The notes under the pieces were generated by a model. It was not told where the DNA came from and searched no databases. It saw only the letters and a list, made by a program, of their open reading frames with translations. This document shows positions 17,220 through 26,992 of a stretch of 64,000 nucleotides of DNA, piece after piece. Within the stretch, counting starts at the first letter, position 1. Each line of letters opens with the position of its first letter. The position numbers and the translations under genes were made by a program. Source of the DNA: NVTR01 sp036480115 (GTDB lineage: Bacteria > Pseudomonadota > Alphaproteobacteria > Rhodobacterales > Rhodobacteraceae); NCBI GenBank assembly GCA_965224795.1, contig CBDDAE010000001.1, positions 1,178,001 through 1,242,000 on the forward strand. Direction: 5' to 3'.

Positions 17220-17431
17220 AGCCCTGTGTCTATATCATTATCCGCCAAAATAGCGGCTGCCCGAAAATGATCTTTTGTGCGTACCATCACCCGGCGCGGC
17301 AAAACGCCCACGCTGCCTTCGAGCACGCTCATATGGACGTCAATTGGAAAGCAGTTTATACCCTCGCCCTGAAGCAGGGCGGATGCATATGCAATGATTG
17401 TTGGGTCAGTTGTGCGCAGCAGCTCTTTCAT
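17216..17431 (-). CDS. DUF2007-type small protein
   Basis: A 71-residue protein starting MKELLRTTDPTIIAYASALL. It matches the DUF2007 (putative signal-transducing) family: a short alpha-beta domain with an RRVMVRTKDHFRAAAIL end. The ATG at 17429-17431 is preferred over an upstream GTG at 17449 because family members begin MKELL. It is translationally coupled to the downstream methyltransferase. Its role is unknown. Confidence 0.75.
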   Translation of the reverse strand: MKELLRTTDPTIIAYASALLQGEGINCFPIDVHMSVLEGSVGVLPRRVMVRTKDHFRAAAILADNDIDTGL

Positions 17432-17482
17432 AATACGAATTAAGGGCACCCGGCCCCAATTGTCGAGGGAAGTGACTTAACC

Positions 17483-18484
17483 GTGACTGGATTGGACAAT
17501 GCCGCTGTAAAGCCGCACGAAGCTTTAGCAGATTTTCTGGCTGATGATATGCGGGCGGTTAGCAACCTGATTAGTTTGCGCATGGCTTCAAAGCATGCGC
17601 CGCGAATACCCGAAATTACGGCCCATTTGGTGGATGCCGGTGGCAAACGTCTTCGCCCATTACTAACTTTGGCCGCCGCCCGCCTTTGCGGCTATGAAGG
17701 CCCTTATCATGTGCATCTGGCCGCAACGGTTGAATTTATTCATACCGCGACATTGCTCCATGACGATGTGGTCGACAAAAGCGGACAGCGCCGTGGACGC
17801 CCAACTGCCAACCTGCTTTGGGACAACAAATCGTCAGTTCTGGTCGGTGACTACCTGTTTGCGCGCTCCTTCCAGTTGATGACGGAGACCGGTTCTATGA
17901 GGGTTCTGGATATTCTTGCCAATGCCTCTGCAACCATTGCTGAGGGAGAGGTTTTACAACTCACAGCCGCCCAGGATCTGGCCACTGATGAAACTTTGTA
18001 CTTGCAGGTAGTGCGCGGCAAAACTGCAGCGCTGTTTTCGGCTGCAACCGAAGTCGGCGGTGTCATTGCCGGGGCCGACAAAGCGCAAGTGAAGGCCCTG
18101 TTCACCTACGGCGATGCGCTTGGGATTTGTTTTCAAATCGTTGATGATCTGTTGGATTATGAAGGCACCGGCGCCACCGGGAAAGATATTGGCGACGATT
18201 TTCGCGAATGCAAACTAACATTGCCATTGATCAAAGCCGTCGCCAAAGCCGATGCAAATGAACGCGCATTCTGGGAGCGGGTGATTGAAAAAGGCCAGCA
18301 ATCTGACGGTGACCTTGAACATGCGGTTGAACTTTTGGCCCATCACGGTTCCCTGGAAGCCGCCCGCGCCGACGCTATTGGTTGGGCAAACCGGGCGAAA
18401 GCAGCATTGGCCGATCTGCCCGAACACCCCATCCGGACCATGTTGTATGATTTGGCGGATTACGTAGTCGCGCGGGTTAGCTAA
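17483..18484 (+). CDS. ispB: polyprenyl (octaprenyl-type) diphosphate synthase
   Basis: A 333-residue all-helical prenyltransferase that extends farnesyl diphosphate with isopentenyl units to make the ubiquinone side chain. It has the first aspartate-rich motif DDVVD (94-98, LLHDDVVDKSGQRRGRPT) and the second in FQIVDDLLDYEG, as well as GGKRLRPLL. The start is GTG at 17483. It diverges from the DUF2007-methyltransferase pair, and its stop overlaps the convergent ispE stop by four bases. The chain length cannot be read here. Confidence 0.9.
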   Translation: MTGLDNAAVKPHEALADFLADDMRAVSNLISLRMASKHAPRIPEITAHLVDAGGKRLRPLLTLAAARLCGYEGPYHVHLAATVEFIHTATLLHDDVVDKSGQRRGRPTANLLWDNKSSVLVGDYLFARSFQLMTETGSMRVLDILANASATIAEGEVLQLTAAQDLATDETLYLQVVRGKTAALFSAATEVGGVIAGADKAQVKALFTYGDALGICFQIVDDLLDYEGTGATGKDIGDDFRECKLTLPLIKAVAKADANERAFWERVIEKGQQSDGDLEHAVELLAHHGSLEAARADAIGWANRAKAALADLPEHPIRTMLYDLADYVVARVS

Positions 18485-19344
18485 CCGCCGATTTTGGTCA
18501 TCTGAACCCACCATTCCGGATTGCGTTTTGCAATCAATACCTCAGCATGGTGGGCAGCGGAATCGGTTCGAAAAAACCCCCAACAAGTGCTGCCAGAACC
18601 AGACATTTCGGCGCAATTGTTTTCTGAATATTCGCGCAACTCACTTAAAACATCACTGATTACCGGGGCGATGGCATCTTGGCTGGCAACTTTAGTCAAA
18701 TCATTGCCTTGCCCGTTCAGCCAAGTTTCCATCTGTTCAATTCCATTGGGGTTAGGCAGTGCCTCCAAACCTGCGGAGCTGAAATCAGACCGCTGGTCAA
18801 ATTGTTGAAATACCGCACCAGTGGCAACATTCACCCCAGGGTTTACCAATACTAGCCAGAATTCGGGCAGTGGGGGCGCGGTTTTGATGATTTCGCCCAC
18901 GCCCTGCATAAAGCATGGGGTCGGCGCTTGCATACAAACCGGTAGATCGGCACCAAGCGGCAAAGCCTCGGCCGCATTTAACGGCGTAACCTGCCAAAGT
19001 TTCGCCAACAGGCGCAGCGCAGTGGCTGCATCGGATGACCCGCCACCAATACCACCGCCATGGGGCAGGTTTTTTTCCAGAGAAATGGACGCTCCCTCAG
19101 ACACATCCCGCAATTGCTGCAGTAATTTTGCAGCCTGCATTACCAGGTTGGTACCATTTGTTGGCACGCCTTTCGCAAATGGCCCGCCAACAACCAATGA
19201 CAACGTTTCGGCAGTGGTAATTGTCAGCTCGTCCGCCTGCTCTGCAAACACCACCAGGCTGTCCAAAAGGTGGTAGCCATCGGCCCTGCGGCCGGTAACA
19301 TGCAAAGCAAGATTTATCTTGGCCGAAGCGAGCCCCTTAACCAT
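18481..19344 (-). CDS. ispE: 4-diphosphocytidyl-2-C-methyl-D-erythritol kinase
   Basis: GHMP kinase (287 residues) in the MEP isoprenoid pathway. It phosphorylates CDP-methylerythritol. Visible features are the N-terminal AKINLALHV and DGYHLLDS, the ATP loop LPHGGGIGGGSSDAATAL, and SGSGSTCWG near the C-terminus. The ATG at 19344 overlaps the upstream TPR gene stop by eight bases; an adjacent ATG at 19347 is also possible. A long upstream open frame inside the TPR gene is not supported by family length. Confidence 0.9.
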   Translation of the reverse strand: MVKGLASAKINLALHVTGRRADGYHLLDSLVVFAEQADELTITTAETLSLVVGGPFAKGVPTNGTNLVMQAAKLLQQLRDVSEGASISLEKNLPHGGGIGGGSSDAATALRLLAKLWQVTPLNAAEALPLGADLPVCMQAPTPCFMQGVGEIIKTAPPLPEFWLVLVNPGVNVATGAVFQQFDQRSDFSSAGLEALPNPNGIEQMETWLNGQGNDLTKVASQDAIAPVISDVLSELREYSENNCAEMSGSGSTCWGFFRTDSAAHHAEVLIAKRNPEWWVQMTKIGG

Positions 19345-21046
19345 CATCGGCAAAGGTGATCGGGTCTGCACCCTCTTCTTCCAGAACCAAATCCAACCCA
19401 ATCGACAGCTTTTTGCGAATACGGGCCGCGTCTTCTTCATCTGGCTCAAAGGACAGGGCCCGGTTCCACTGAAATTCTGCCTCACGTTTGCGCCCAACAG
19501 CCCAATACACATCGCCAAGGTGATCGTTGATAATCGGATCCACCGCCATCAATTCGGCGGCGCGTTCCATATGACCTACCGCCTCTTCATAGCGATCCAG
19601 CCGGTACAGCACCCAACCTAAGGAATCCGTGATATAGCCGTCATTTGGCCGCGCAGCGACCGCCCGCTCGATCATATCAAGGGCTTCATCCAGATTTATT
19701 TGCTGTTCCACAAACGAATAGCCCAAGTAATTTAGCACCTGCGGTTGGTCGGGTTGCAGTTTTAACGCCAATCTCAAATCCGCCTCTGCCATGTCCCAGC
19801 GGTCCAACCGTTCAAGGGATATGCCGCGTGTATAATATAGCACCCAGTGACCAGGTTCTGGGTCGCCGTAAATTTCCACTGCGTTGTCATAGGCCTGTGT
19901 GGCATCCCCATAACGCTGCAGGCGGCGATAACTATCGCCCAATGTGACATGCACTTCAGCCAAGTGGCCATGGCTTTCTGACAATTGCTCCAACACCTCA
20001 ATCGCTGCGTCACTATTGCCCGATTGTTCCAATGCTTCTGCCCGCCCCAATTCCGCAACATGGAACGCGGGATCATCGCGTGGAATTCGATCATAGGCTG
20101 CTGTTGCAAGTTCATACCGACCCAGTTGTTCCAACAGTTGCGCAGTTAACAACAGTGAATCCACGTGATCCGGTCGCAGAAAATCTGCCATCCTTGTATA
20201 CAACAGTGTATAGCCATCATTCGCCTCGCCAGTCAGCGCCCCGGCAACACTGTAAAACACTTCGGACAGCCCGTCCTTGGCACCACGAACGGCGGTAAAC
20301 GGCAAGGTTTCCCCAGCAGCCAAACGATCCCTCACCGATGCCAGTGTGGGCGAAAGATCACCATTAAAAACGTCTTCGATCAAAGCCAAAGCATCACTAT
20401 TACGTTCCAGCTGGCTTAAAATTTCAACCCGCGCAACGATACCCCGCAAGGTTTGCGGAATTGTCGGGCCGGTTTCCCCTGACAGGATTTCATTTGCGCC
20501 CCCATAATCCCCCACCAGAGCCAGCGCCATGGCCTTGTGATACAGTCCAAAACTTTGCAAGCCATCCTCTGTTGCCACATCATCAAAGGTTGCCAGTGCA
20601 TTTGTCATATTACCCTGGCCAACCTGCACCCAGGCCTTTGCCAGGCCGTCTACTAGCGGGCCCACCGCTTCACCGGCTGCCAGCAATTCCGCCCCGACAT
20701 CATACTTTTCTGAATTTGCCGCATCCGCTAGCAACACCATATTTGCAATCTGATAGGAATGGCCCTGCCCCTGCATACGCCGCGCCACTGCCAATGCCCG
20801 CTGAATGTCACCATTGCCAATGAACGCCAAAAGCGCGTTTTCCATCAGGTCGGTATTGTTTGGATCCTGCACCAATGCGCGTGTGAAATAACCGGCGGCT
20901 GTTGAAAAGTCATTGTCTGCAAATGCCTGACGCGCGGCCAAGTATGCCCCCGAAAACCCATCTGAAACTGCGGGTGTTACAGACAAAAAGCTGGTCATAA
21001 GGGCCACGCCCATTGCCCGTCGTACTGGCATAAAGGTCAAAATCAT
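19337..21046 (-). CDS. tetratricopeptide-repeat exported protein
   Basis: Protein of about 570 residues with an N-terminal signal peptide (MPVRRAMGVALMTSFLSV region) and many TPR units through the rest, for example ARQAFADNDFSTAAGYFTRAL and LGYSFVEQQINLDEALDMIE. It is probably periplasmic or membrane-attached and acts as a protein-interaction scaffold. The start is uncertain: TTG at 21055, ATG at 21046 (AAAGGA just upstream but very close) or ATG at 21031. It overlaps ispE. The specific partner is unknown. Confidence 0.75.
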   Translation of the reverse strand: MILTFMPVRRAMGVALMTSFLSVTPAVSDGFSGAYLAARQAFADNDFSTAAGYFTRALVQDPNNTDLMENALLAFIGNGDIQRALAVARRMQGQGHSYQIANMVLLADAANSEKYDVGAELLAAGEAVGPLVDGLAKAWVQVGQGNMTNALATFDDVATEDGLQSFGLYHKAMALALVGDYGGANEILSGETGPTIPQTLRGIVARVEILSQLERNSDALALIEDVFNGDLSPTLASVRDRLAAGETLPFTAVRGAKDGLSEVFYSVAGALTGEANDGYTLLYTRMADFLRPDHVDSLLLTAQLLEQLGRYELATAAYDRIPRDDPAFHVAELGRAEALEQSGNSDAAIEVLEQLSESHGHLAEVHVTLGDSYRRLQRYGDATQAYDNAVEIYGDPEPGHWVLYYTRGISLERLDRWDMAEADLRLALKLQPDQPQVLNYLGYSFVEQQINLDEALDMIERAVAARPNDGYITDSLGWVLYRLDRYEEAVGHMERAAELMAVDPIINDHLGDVYWAVGRKREAEFQWNRALSFEPDEEDAARIRKKLSIGLDLVLEEEGADPITFADDG

Positions 21047-21139
21047 TCCTTTCAAGTATCGCTGTTAAACAACAGGTAGTGCCAAGCTCTTGATAAAACA
21101 ATGCAACCGTTGGATTTCCGGCATCACCTAACGCGAACT

Positions 21140-22792
21140 TTACATATTAGGATAATTCGGACCGTCGCCGCCCTGCGGAACAGTCCAGGTAATATTTTGA
21201 CTGGGATCTTTGATATCGCAGGTTTTGCAATGCACACAATTTTGGAAATTGATTACAAATTTCGGTTCCTGACCAGCTTCGTTCAAAATTTCATACACCC
21301 CGGCCGGGCAATACCGCTGTGCCGGTTCCGCAAATTTTGGCAGGTTCACCGCCACCGGCACTGACGCATCCGCCAATCTTAGGTGGGCAGGTTGGCTTTC
21401 TTCATGGTTGGTCATGGAAAAACTGACATTGGTCAGCCGATCAAAGCTAAGTCTGCCATCTGGTTTGGGATAATCAATCGGTTTGTGCATCCCGGCTGGT
21501 TCGGTTGTTTGCGCATCAGATTTGCCGTGTTTCAACGTCCCAAACAGCGAAAATCGAAAAATTGATTGAAACCACATATCGAACCCGCCAAGCCCCAGCC
21601 CAGCCAACAGCCCCCAGCGCCCGTTCATCGGCGCGACATTGCGCACTGGTTTCAGGTCTTTACCAACCGGACCTGTCCGCAGCTCTACGTCATACTCAGT
21701 CAGTTCATCACCCGAACGCCCGGCATTAATAGCCCGATGCGCCGCCTCGGCCGCCGCAATCCCGGAATGCATGGCATTATGGTTGCCCTTGATGCGCGGC
21801 AGGTTCACCAGCCCGGCAGAACACCCCAGCAAAGCCCCACCCGGAAACACAGTTTTCGGAATCGACTGAATACCGCCCTTGGTAACAGCGCGGGCGCCAT
21901 AGGCCACCCGTTTGCCATCCTTCAAAAGGTCGGCCACCATCGGATGGTGCTTGAAATTCTGGAACGCCATATAGGGGTTAAAATATGGGTTTTTGTAATT
22001 CAGATCGACGATATAGCCGACATAAACCTGGTTGTTGTCCAGGTGGTAAATAAATGAACCACCCCCCTGCTTCCAAGCCAATGGCCAGCCCATTGTATGG
22101 GTCACGGTGCCTTGCCGGTGCTTATCCGGATCAATTTCCCAGATTTCTTTCATGCCAAGCCCGAACTTGGCAACATCACAATCCTGATCCAGATCGTATT
22201 TGGCAATCACTTCCTTTGACAGCGATCCACGCACACCCTCGGACAACAGCACGTACTTGCCGTGCAGCTCCATTCCCGGTTCATAGGCATCAGACGGGGT
22301 GCCATCAGCGTTTTTACCAAACTCACCGGCAACCACACCCTTTAATTCGCCCCCATCACCGTAAACAAGTTCCGAACACGCCATCCCCGGAAATATCTCA
22401 ACCCCCAGCTCCTCTGCCTGCTCTGCCATCCAGCGGCAGACATTACCCATGGAGACAATGTAATTGCCGTGGTTGCTCATCAGCGGCGGCATCAGAAAAT
22501 TCGGCAAACGCAGTTTGCCCGCCGATCCCATCAGGTAAAAATTGTCCTTTGTGACCGGAACAGTGATCGGCGCGCCCTTGGTTTGCCATTCCGGGATTAA
22601 GGCATCCATGCCGGATGGGTCCAGCACTGCACCTGAAAGAATATGCGCCCCAACTTCAGAGCCTTTTTCAAGAACAACAACCGTCCGGTCGCTATCCAGT
22701 TGCTTCAAACGGATGGCGGCAGACAACCCGGCGGGTCCCGCCCCAACAATTACCACGTCGTATTCCATCGACTCGCGTTCAATACCGGTCAT
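21140..22792 (-). CDS. electron transfer flavoprotein-ubiquinone oxidoreductase
   Basis: A 550-residue membrane-bound flavoprotein that passes electrons from reduced ETF (fed by acyl-CoA and other dehydrogenases) to ubiquinone. It has the FAD-binding motif VVIVGAGPAGLSAAIRL near residues 13-29, a long FAD/quinone domain, and a C-terminal 4Fe-4S site with cysteines in YCPAGVYE and NCVHCKTCDIKDP. GGAGGG precedes the ATG. It fits the acyl-CoA dehydrogenase at 31.4-33.1 kb in fatty acid breakdown. Confidence 0.93.
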   Translation of the reverse strand: MTGIERESMEYDVVIVGAGPAGLSAAIRLKQLDSDRTVVVLEKGSEVGAHILSGAVLDPSGMDALIPEWQTKGAPITVPVTKDNFYLMGSAGKLRLPNFLMPPLMSNHGNYIVSMGNVCRWMAEQAEELGVEIFPGMACSELVYGDGGELKGVVAGEFGKNADGTPSDAYEPGMELHGKYVLLSEGVRGSLSKEVIAKYDLDQDCDVAKFGLGMKEIWEIDPDKHRQGTVTHTMGWPLAWKQGGGSFIYHLDNNQVYVGYIVDLNYKNPYFNPYMAFQNFKHHPMVADLLKDGKRVAYGARAVTKGGIQSIPKTVFPGGALLGCSAGLVNLPRIKGNHNAMHSGIAAAEAAHRAINAGRSGDELTEYDVELRTGPVGKDLKPVRNVAPMNGRWGLLAGLGLGGFDMWFQSIFRFSLFGTLKHGKSDAQTTEPAGMHKPIDYPKPDGRLSFDRLTNVSFSMTNHEESQPAHLRLADASVPVAVNLPKFAEPAQRYCPAGVYEILNEAGQEPKFVINFQNCVHCKTCDIKDPSQNITWTVPQGGDGPNYPNM

Positions 22793-23085
22793 TGTTCCCT
22801 CCGAAACTATGACAATGCAGACTTAACTGCACTGTCGTGTTTGTTGGTTATCTAACCCTCGCCACAGGGTCAATTGTCTGTAACCTGCACCGCGTTGTAA
22901 AACACTGGAAAAACAGCCCGAATCGTGGCAAATTTGGAACTACAAACCCAACTTGACCTGGAATTATTTAAATTGAATAGGTCGTGTTCCCGCCGATAGT
23001 CAGGTTGGGCACTTGACTCTTACAAGCCGAGTTGGGTTAAGAACGCTTCGTTGCCAAAACTCCTAAAACCAGAAACTAGGCCGAT
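22793..23085. other. divergent intergenic region between ETF-QO and greA
   Basis: No gene found in 293 bases. It must contain promoters for both flanking genes. A TTGACC (22953-22958), reading toward greA, is followed by an AT-rich stretch (TTATTTAAATTGAATAG) that could be a promoter, but no clean -10 at 16-18 base spacing is present. No convincing hairpin was seen. Confidence 0.4.
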
Positions 23086-23556
23086 ATGGAAAAGATACCT
23101 ATGACCCACGCGGGACATTCCGCGTTGAACGATGAATTGAAGAACCTGAAATCGGTTGAGCGCCCGGCGATCATTCGCGCGGTGGCCGAAGCCCGTGACC
23201 ATGGTGACCTTTCCGAGAATGCCGAATATCATTCGGCCCGTGAAAAACACTCTTTCATCGAAGGCCGTATTAAAGAATTGGACAGTATTCTTGGCTTAGC
23301 GCAAGTCATTGATCCAAAATCGCTGTCGGGTACGATAAAATTCGGGGCCACTGTCACCATCGTTGACGAAGACACCGACCAGGAAAAAACCTATCAGGTC
23401 GTCGGTGAACCCGAGGCAGATATTGAGGCGGGGAAATTGAACATTAAGTCACCCCTTGCACGCGCGATGATCGGTAAAGACGAAGGGGATAGCGTTGAAG
23501 TGCGCACCCCCGGCGGTGAAAAATCCTATGAGATACTTAAAATAAAATTCATTTAG
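23086..23556 (+). CDS. greA: transcription elongation factor GreA
   Basis: A 156-residue factor that rescues backtracked RNA polymerase by stimulating transcript cleavage. The N-terminal coiled coil ends in the acidic tip with DLSENAEYHSAREK (D and E at the tip). The C-terminal FKBP-like domain ends in SYEILKIKFI. The start MEKIPMTHAG is the family-typical one. The length is normal. Confidence 0.95.
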   Translation: MEKIPMTHAGHSALNDELKNLKSVERPAIIRAVAEARDHGDLSENAEYHSAREKHSFIEGRIKELDSILGLAQVIDPKSLSGTIKFGATVTIVDEDTDQEKTYQVVGEPEADIEAGKLNIKSPLARAMIGKDEGDSVEVRTPGGEKSYEILKIKFI

Positions 23557-23580
23557 GCAAGAAAGGATGGGGCCCCCGGG

Positions 23581-24603
23581 ATGGCTGAGCCGGAAACACC
23601 AAAATCAATCGACCTTGGCGTATTCGCCAAGCGTGTTGGGAACACACAATTCGCGATGACCGAAGTGGTCGCCGGCGGGTTATCCGTGCTTTGGTTGTTG
23701 GCGGTCACGTTGTTTTTTGTTTTCGCTGGTGGGCAATCTGCTGACGGTTCTCCTCGGATTGATACTTTGCGTTTCGTCATGACCATAATTGCGGTCTTCA
23801 TGCCCGTAGCCCTGATCTGGGTCGCCGCAACTACGTCGCGTAGCAATCGGATCATGCGTGAAGAATCCGAACGTCTGCAATCGGCTATTAACGCCATGCG
23901 CCACAGCCATATCCAACAGCAACAAGCCGGAGTTCTGGCTGTGACACCCGGCGTTGAACAAAAGCTGGCCGAAATTGCAGCGGCGCAACGAAAAACCGAA
24001 AACACGCTTTCAACGTTCAATTCTGTAAAGCCGCGAGTTCAACAAGCGGTCGCCATACCTGAGCCGGACAGACCCTTGGCCCAATCACAGGCTTCTTTGG
24101 AACTTGGTACACCTGCCGAAACGCTAACACCGCCCCTGTCAGTGACAGATTTTATCCGCGCTCTGCATTTTCCCGAAACCGCCGAAGACAAAGAAGGCTT
24201 TGACGCCTTACGCCTCGCCCTGCAGGACCGCAAAGTTTCGCAGCTTATTCAGGCAGCTCAGGATGTTTTGACGCTTCTGTCACAAGACGGGATTTACATG
24301 GACGATCTAACCCCGGACCGCGCCCGTCCAGAAATTTGGCGACGTTTTGCGCAAGGGGAACGGGGTAAATCCATAGCTGTGATTGGTGGCATCCGGGATC
24401 GCTCAAGCCTGGCACTTGCAGCTGGCCGCATGCGCCAAGACCCAATATTCAGAGACTCAGTTCACCATTTCATTCGAAAATTTGACCATACCTTTGCAGA
24501 GTTTGAAAAAACCGCCAGTGATCAGGATATTGCCGAACTTGCCGAAACCCGCAGCGCCCGGGCGTTCATGTTACTTGGTCGCGCCACCGGTACTTTCGAC
24601 TAA
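23581..24603 (+). CDS. conserved membrane protein, function unknown
   Basis: A 340-residue protein with two membrane segments near residues 30-52 and 63-84 (VVAGGLSVLWLLAVTLFF and FVMTIIAVFMPVALIWVA), then a cytoplasmic coiled-coil stretch, a proline-rich linker, and a helical C-terminal domain (about 190-340) with no recognised motif. It resembles proteins kept in Rhodobacterales next to greA. It starts 24 bases after greA and is probably cotranscribed. Its stop overlaps the convergent mobB-moeA stop by four bases. Confidence 0.7.
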   Translation: MAEPETPKSIDLGVFAKRVGNTQFAMTEVVAGGLSVLWLLAVTLFFVFAGGQSADGSPRIDTLRFVMTIIAVFMPVALIWVAATTSRSNRIMREESERLQSAINAMRHSHIQQQQAGVLAVTPGVEQKLAEIAAAQRKTENTLSTFNSVKPRVQQAVAIPEPDRPLAQSQASLELGTPAETLTPPLSVTDFIRALHFPETAEDKEGFDALRLALQDRKVSQLIQAAQDVLTLLSQDGIYMDDLTPDRARPEIWRRFAQGERGKSIAVIGGIRDRSSLALAAGRMRQDPIFRDSVHHFIRKFDHTFAEFEKTASDQDIAELAETRSARAFMLLGRATGTFD

Positions 24604-26378
24604 ATATTGAAGCTGGAATAGGGGATGTAGCGAACAAGATCGCCTGGGCGGATTTCGCAAGCACCGTCAGCCAGTTCCACCAATCCGTCAGCCCAGCTTA
24701 GTCCTGAAATTCGCCCCGATCCTTCCGAGGCAAAAACTTCTACCCTGCCAGCATCGTTTAGCCGGGCGCGCAAATATTCACGCCGCCCCGGTTTTTTGCG
24801 TTTCTCAAAATCCGCAGGAACCTGAAACCCTTGGGGGAATAACCAAGCCCCCCCCGCCAACACAGACATGGCAGGTCGCGCGAAAATCAAAGTGCAAACA
24901 AACGCGGCGACGGGATTGCCCGGCAGACCAAATATTGGCGTGCCCTGCCAAATTCCCATCGCCATTGGTCGGCCCGGTTTTATCGCTATGCGCCAGGTAA
25001 AAGCGGCTTTGGTTTCTTGCATTAGGGCTGCCATGTGGTCCTCTTCGCCCGCCGACGCGCCGCCGGTAGTTAGAATCACGTCGGTCTTGCAAGCAGCCAC
25101 ATCCAGACAATCACGCAAAGCATCCCGATCATCCCCGACATGACCCAGATCCACCGGCAAATAACCCCATTGCTCCATAAGCCCCAACAACATCGGACGG
25201 TTCGCATCAAAGGTTTGCGCGACGCTGGCAGTTCCATCCGCTGAAACTAATTCATCACCCGTTGACAACACACCAACACGCAGTCTTTGAAACACATCCA
25301 CCTGACAGCAGCCAGTGGCCGACAACAGCGCTAGCTCTGGCGAATTAATCAGCTGCCCAGTTCTTAGCGACACATCACCAGCCGATATATCTTCGCCAGC
25401 GACGCGCGCATTGGCACCTTTTTTCACCGGCCCATTAAACGAAATCTGACCGTCTTCTTGGTTAACGACCTCTTGTAAAACAACGGTGTCCACGCCTTTG
25501 GGCAACAGGGCACCAGTTAATACTCGCACCGCCTGACCCAATGGCAATTCGCCATCAAAAGGGTTTCCTGCCGCCGACCGACCCTTTGCAAGCGGCATAA
25601 TCTGCTTTCCAGCCCCCGTCGCGCTATGAGCAAATCCAAAGCCATCCACGGCCGAATTCGCGCCCGGCGGGTTTGATCGCAGGGCAACCACATCCAACGC
25701 CAATAAACGCCCCAATGCACCATCAACCGGAATTGCTTCGCGTCCGACGCAAGTTTTTATACGTGCACGCAACAACCCAAGTGCATCATCAACCGGCACC
25801 CAATCCACACCTTCGGGCAATGCAAAACAGTCGTTCGCCAAAGGCTCTGACAACCCATTAATTGCAGCAGGTGCCGGGACTTGCACAAGCCCAACCGACG
25901 TCAGAATAAAATTTGCAATCGCACTGGTGTCATCCAGATCAAAACTGGGGATACTCAGGTCATCAAACTGTTGGTCACTGGCCAAGCCTAGGACACTGTC
26001 ATCCTCCGCTGCAATCAGACGCGCCCCGGTGGCCCGACGATGCACTTCCAGTTTTGAATGCCCCCCCCGCTTGAAACCTTCCACCAGCACCAAATCAACA
26101 GGGTCTAATTTGGCCAATAGCTCTCCCAATGACGGCTCGTCTTCGCCTCTTGCCTCATGCATCAGCGCCCAACGGGTTTTTGATGACAGCAAAACTTCTT
26201 TTGCACCCGCTTGGCGGTGCCGGTAACTGTCTTTTCCCGGTTGGTCGACATCAAAACGATGGTGCGCGTGTTTAACGGTTGAAACACTGATACCGCGGCC
26301 GCTAAATTCCACAACCAGCCGTTCCATCAGTCCGGTTTTGCCGGAATTCTTCCAACCAATGACGCCAAATACCTTCAT
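24600..26378 (-). CDS. fused MobB / MoeA molybdenum cofactor protein
   Basis: A 592-residue fusion. Residues 1 to about 165 are MobB-like (GTP-binding adaptor), with P-loop GWKNSGKT (8-15). Residues from about 175 are MoeA, the molybdopterin molybdotransferase that inserts molybdate into adenylated molybdopterin, with NPPGANSAVDGFGF, TTGGASAGEEDHM and FGLPGNPVAAFVC. It is the last gene of fdhD-mobA-mobB/moeA; the start ATG overlaps the mobA stop by four bases. Such fused proteins are known in Rhodobacterales. It should serve molybdenum enzymes such as formate dehydrogenase. Confidence 0.88.
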   Translation of the reverse strand: MKVFGVIGWKNSGKTGLMERLVVEFSGRGISVSTVKHAHHRFDVDQPGKDSYRHRQAGAKEVLLSSKTRWALMHEARGEDEPSLGELLAKLDPVDLVLVEGFKRGGHSKLEVHRRATGARLIAAEDDSVLGLASDQQFDDLSIPSFDLDDTSAIANFILTSVGLVQVPAPAAINGLSEPLANDCFALPEGVDWVPVDDALGLLRARIKTCVGREAIPVDGALGRLLALDVVALRSNPPGANSAVDGFGFAHSATGAGKQIMPLAKGRSAAGNPFDGELPLGQAVRVLTGALLPKGVDTVVLQEVVNQEDGQISFNGPVKKGANARVAGEDISAGDVSLRTGQLINSPELALLSATGCCQVDVFQRLRVGVLSTGDELVSADGTASVAQTFDANRPMLLGLMEQWGYLPVDLGHVGDDRDALRDCLDVAACKTDVILTTGGASAGEEDHMAALMQETKAAFTWRIAIKPGRPMAMGIWQGTPIFGLPGNPVAAFVCTLIFARPAMSVLAGGAWLFPQGFQVPADFEKRKKPGRREYLRARLNDAGRVEVFASEGSGRISGLSWADGLVELADGACEIRPGDLVRYIPYSSFNI

Positions 26379-26992
26379 GATTGGCTCGCCAGCATAGCCT
26401 GTGCATCCTGTAAATCCTGCTCGGTATTGATATTAAAGAACGGATCCCGATTAGCCGATGCAAACAGGGCGGATTTTGTATCATGCCGATCCGTCCAGAC
26501 AACAACTTTGCGTGTGCCATCTTCAAGGGCCCGGCGTAAATCTTCGCGAAAATCAACTGGCCAAAGACCAAAGGTCGGGTGGCGCATTTCGCCGCGCTTT
26601 TTATCAAGCGTTGCCGCCAAACTAATATCACCCCCCGATGCTAAAGTTTGCGCCAATACGGGCACCAGATCATCCGGAAAAAACGGTGTGTCCGCCGCGA
26701 CAGTTGCAACCTGATCAGCCCCCAACTGCGCCGCCCATTCCATTGCTGAAAGAACACCTGCCAAGGGACCAGCATGGCCAGTAAACGTGTCCCCAATCAC
26801 CTGCAAACCGTATTCTGAAAATCGTTTCGGGTCACCATTCGCGTTAATCGCCACAGCACCAACCTGTGAAGAAAATCGGCCAACCACACGGTTCAGTATT
26901 GTCTTTCCCCCCAATTGTAACAGGCACTTATCACCGCCGCCCATGCGCCGCGCCAATCCGCCCGCCAGAATGACACCGGGTATCTGTGTCAT
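26375..26992 (-). CDS. mobA: molybdenum cofactor guanylyltransferase
   Basis: A 205-residue nucleotidyltransferase that joins GMP to molybdopterin, making the bis-MGD cofactor. The N-terminal GTP-binding motif is LAGGLARRMGGGDK, and VAADTPFFPDDL carries the DTPF metal site. Overlaps fdhD upstream (26989-26992) and moeA downstream by four bases each, so the three are coupled. Confidence 0.93.
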   Translation of the reverse strand: MTQIPGVILAGGLARRMGGGDKCLLQLGGKTILNRVVGRFSSQVGAVAINANGDPKRFSEYGLQVIGDTFTGHAGPLAGVLSAMEWAAQLGADQVATVAADTPFFPDDLVPVLAQTLASGGDISLAATLDKKRGEMRHPTFGLWPVDFREDLRRALEDGTRKVVVWTDRHDTKSALFASANRDPFFNINTEQDLQDAQAMLASQS

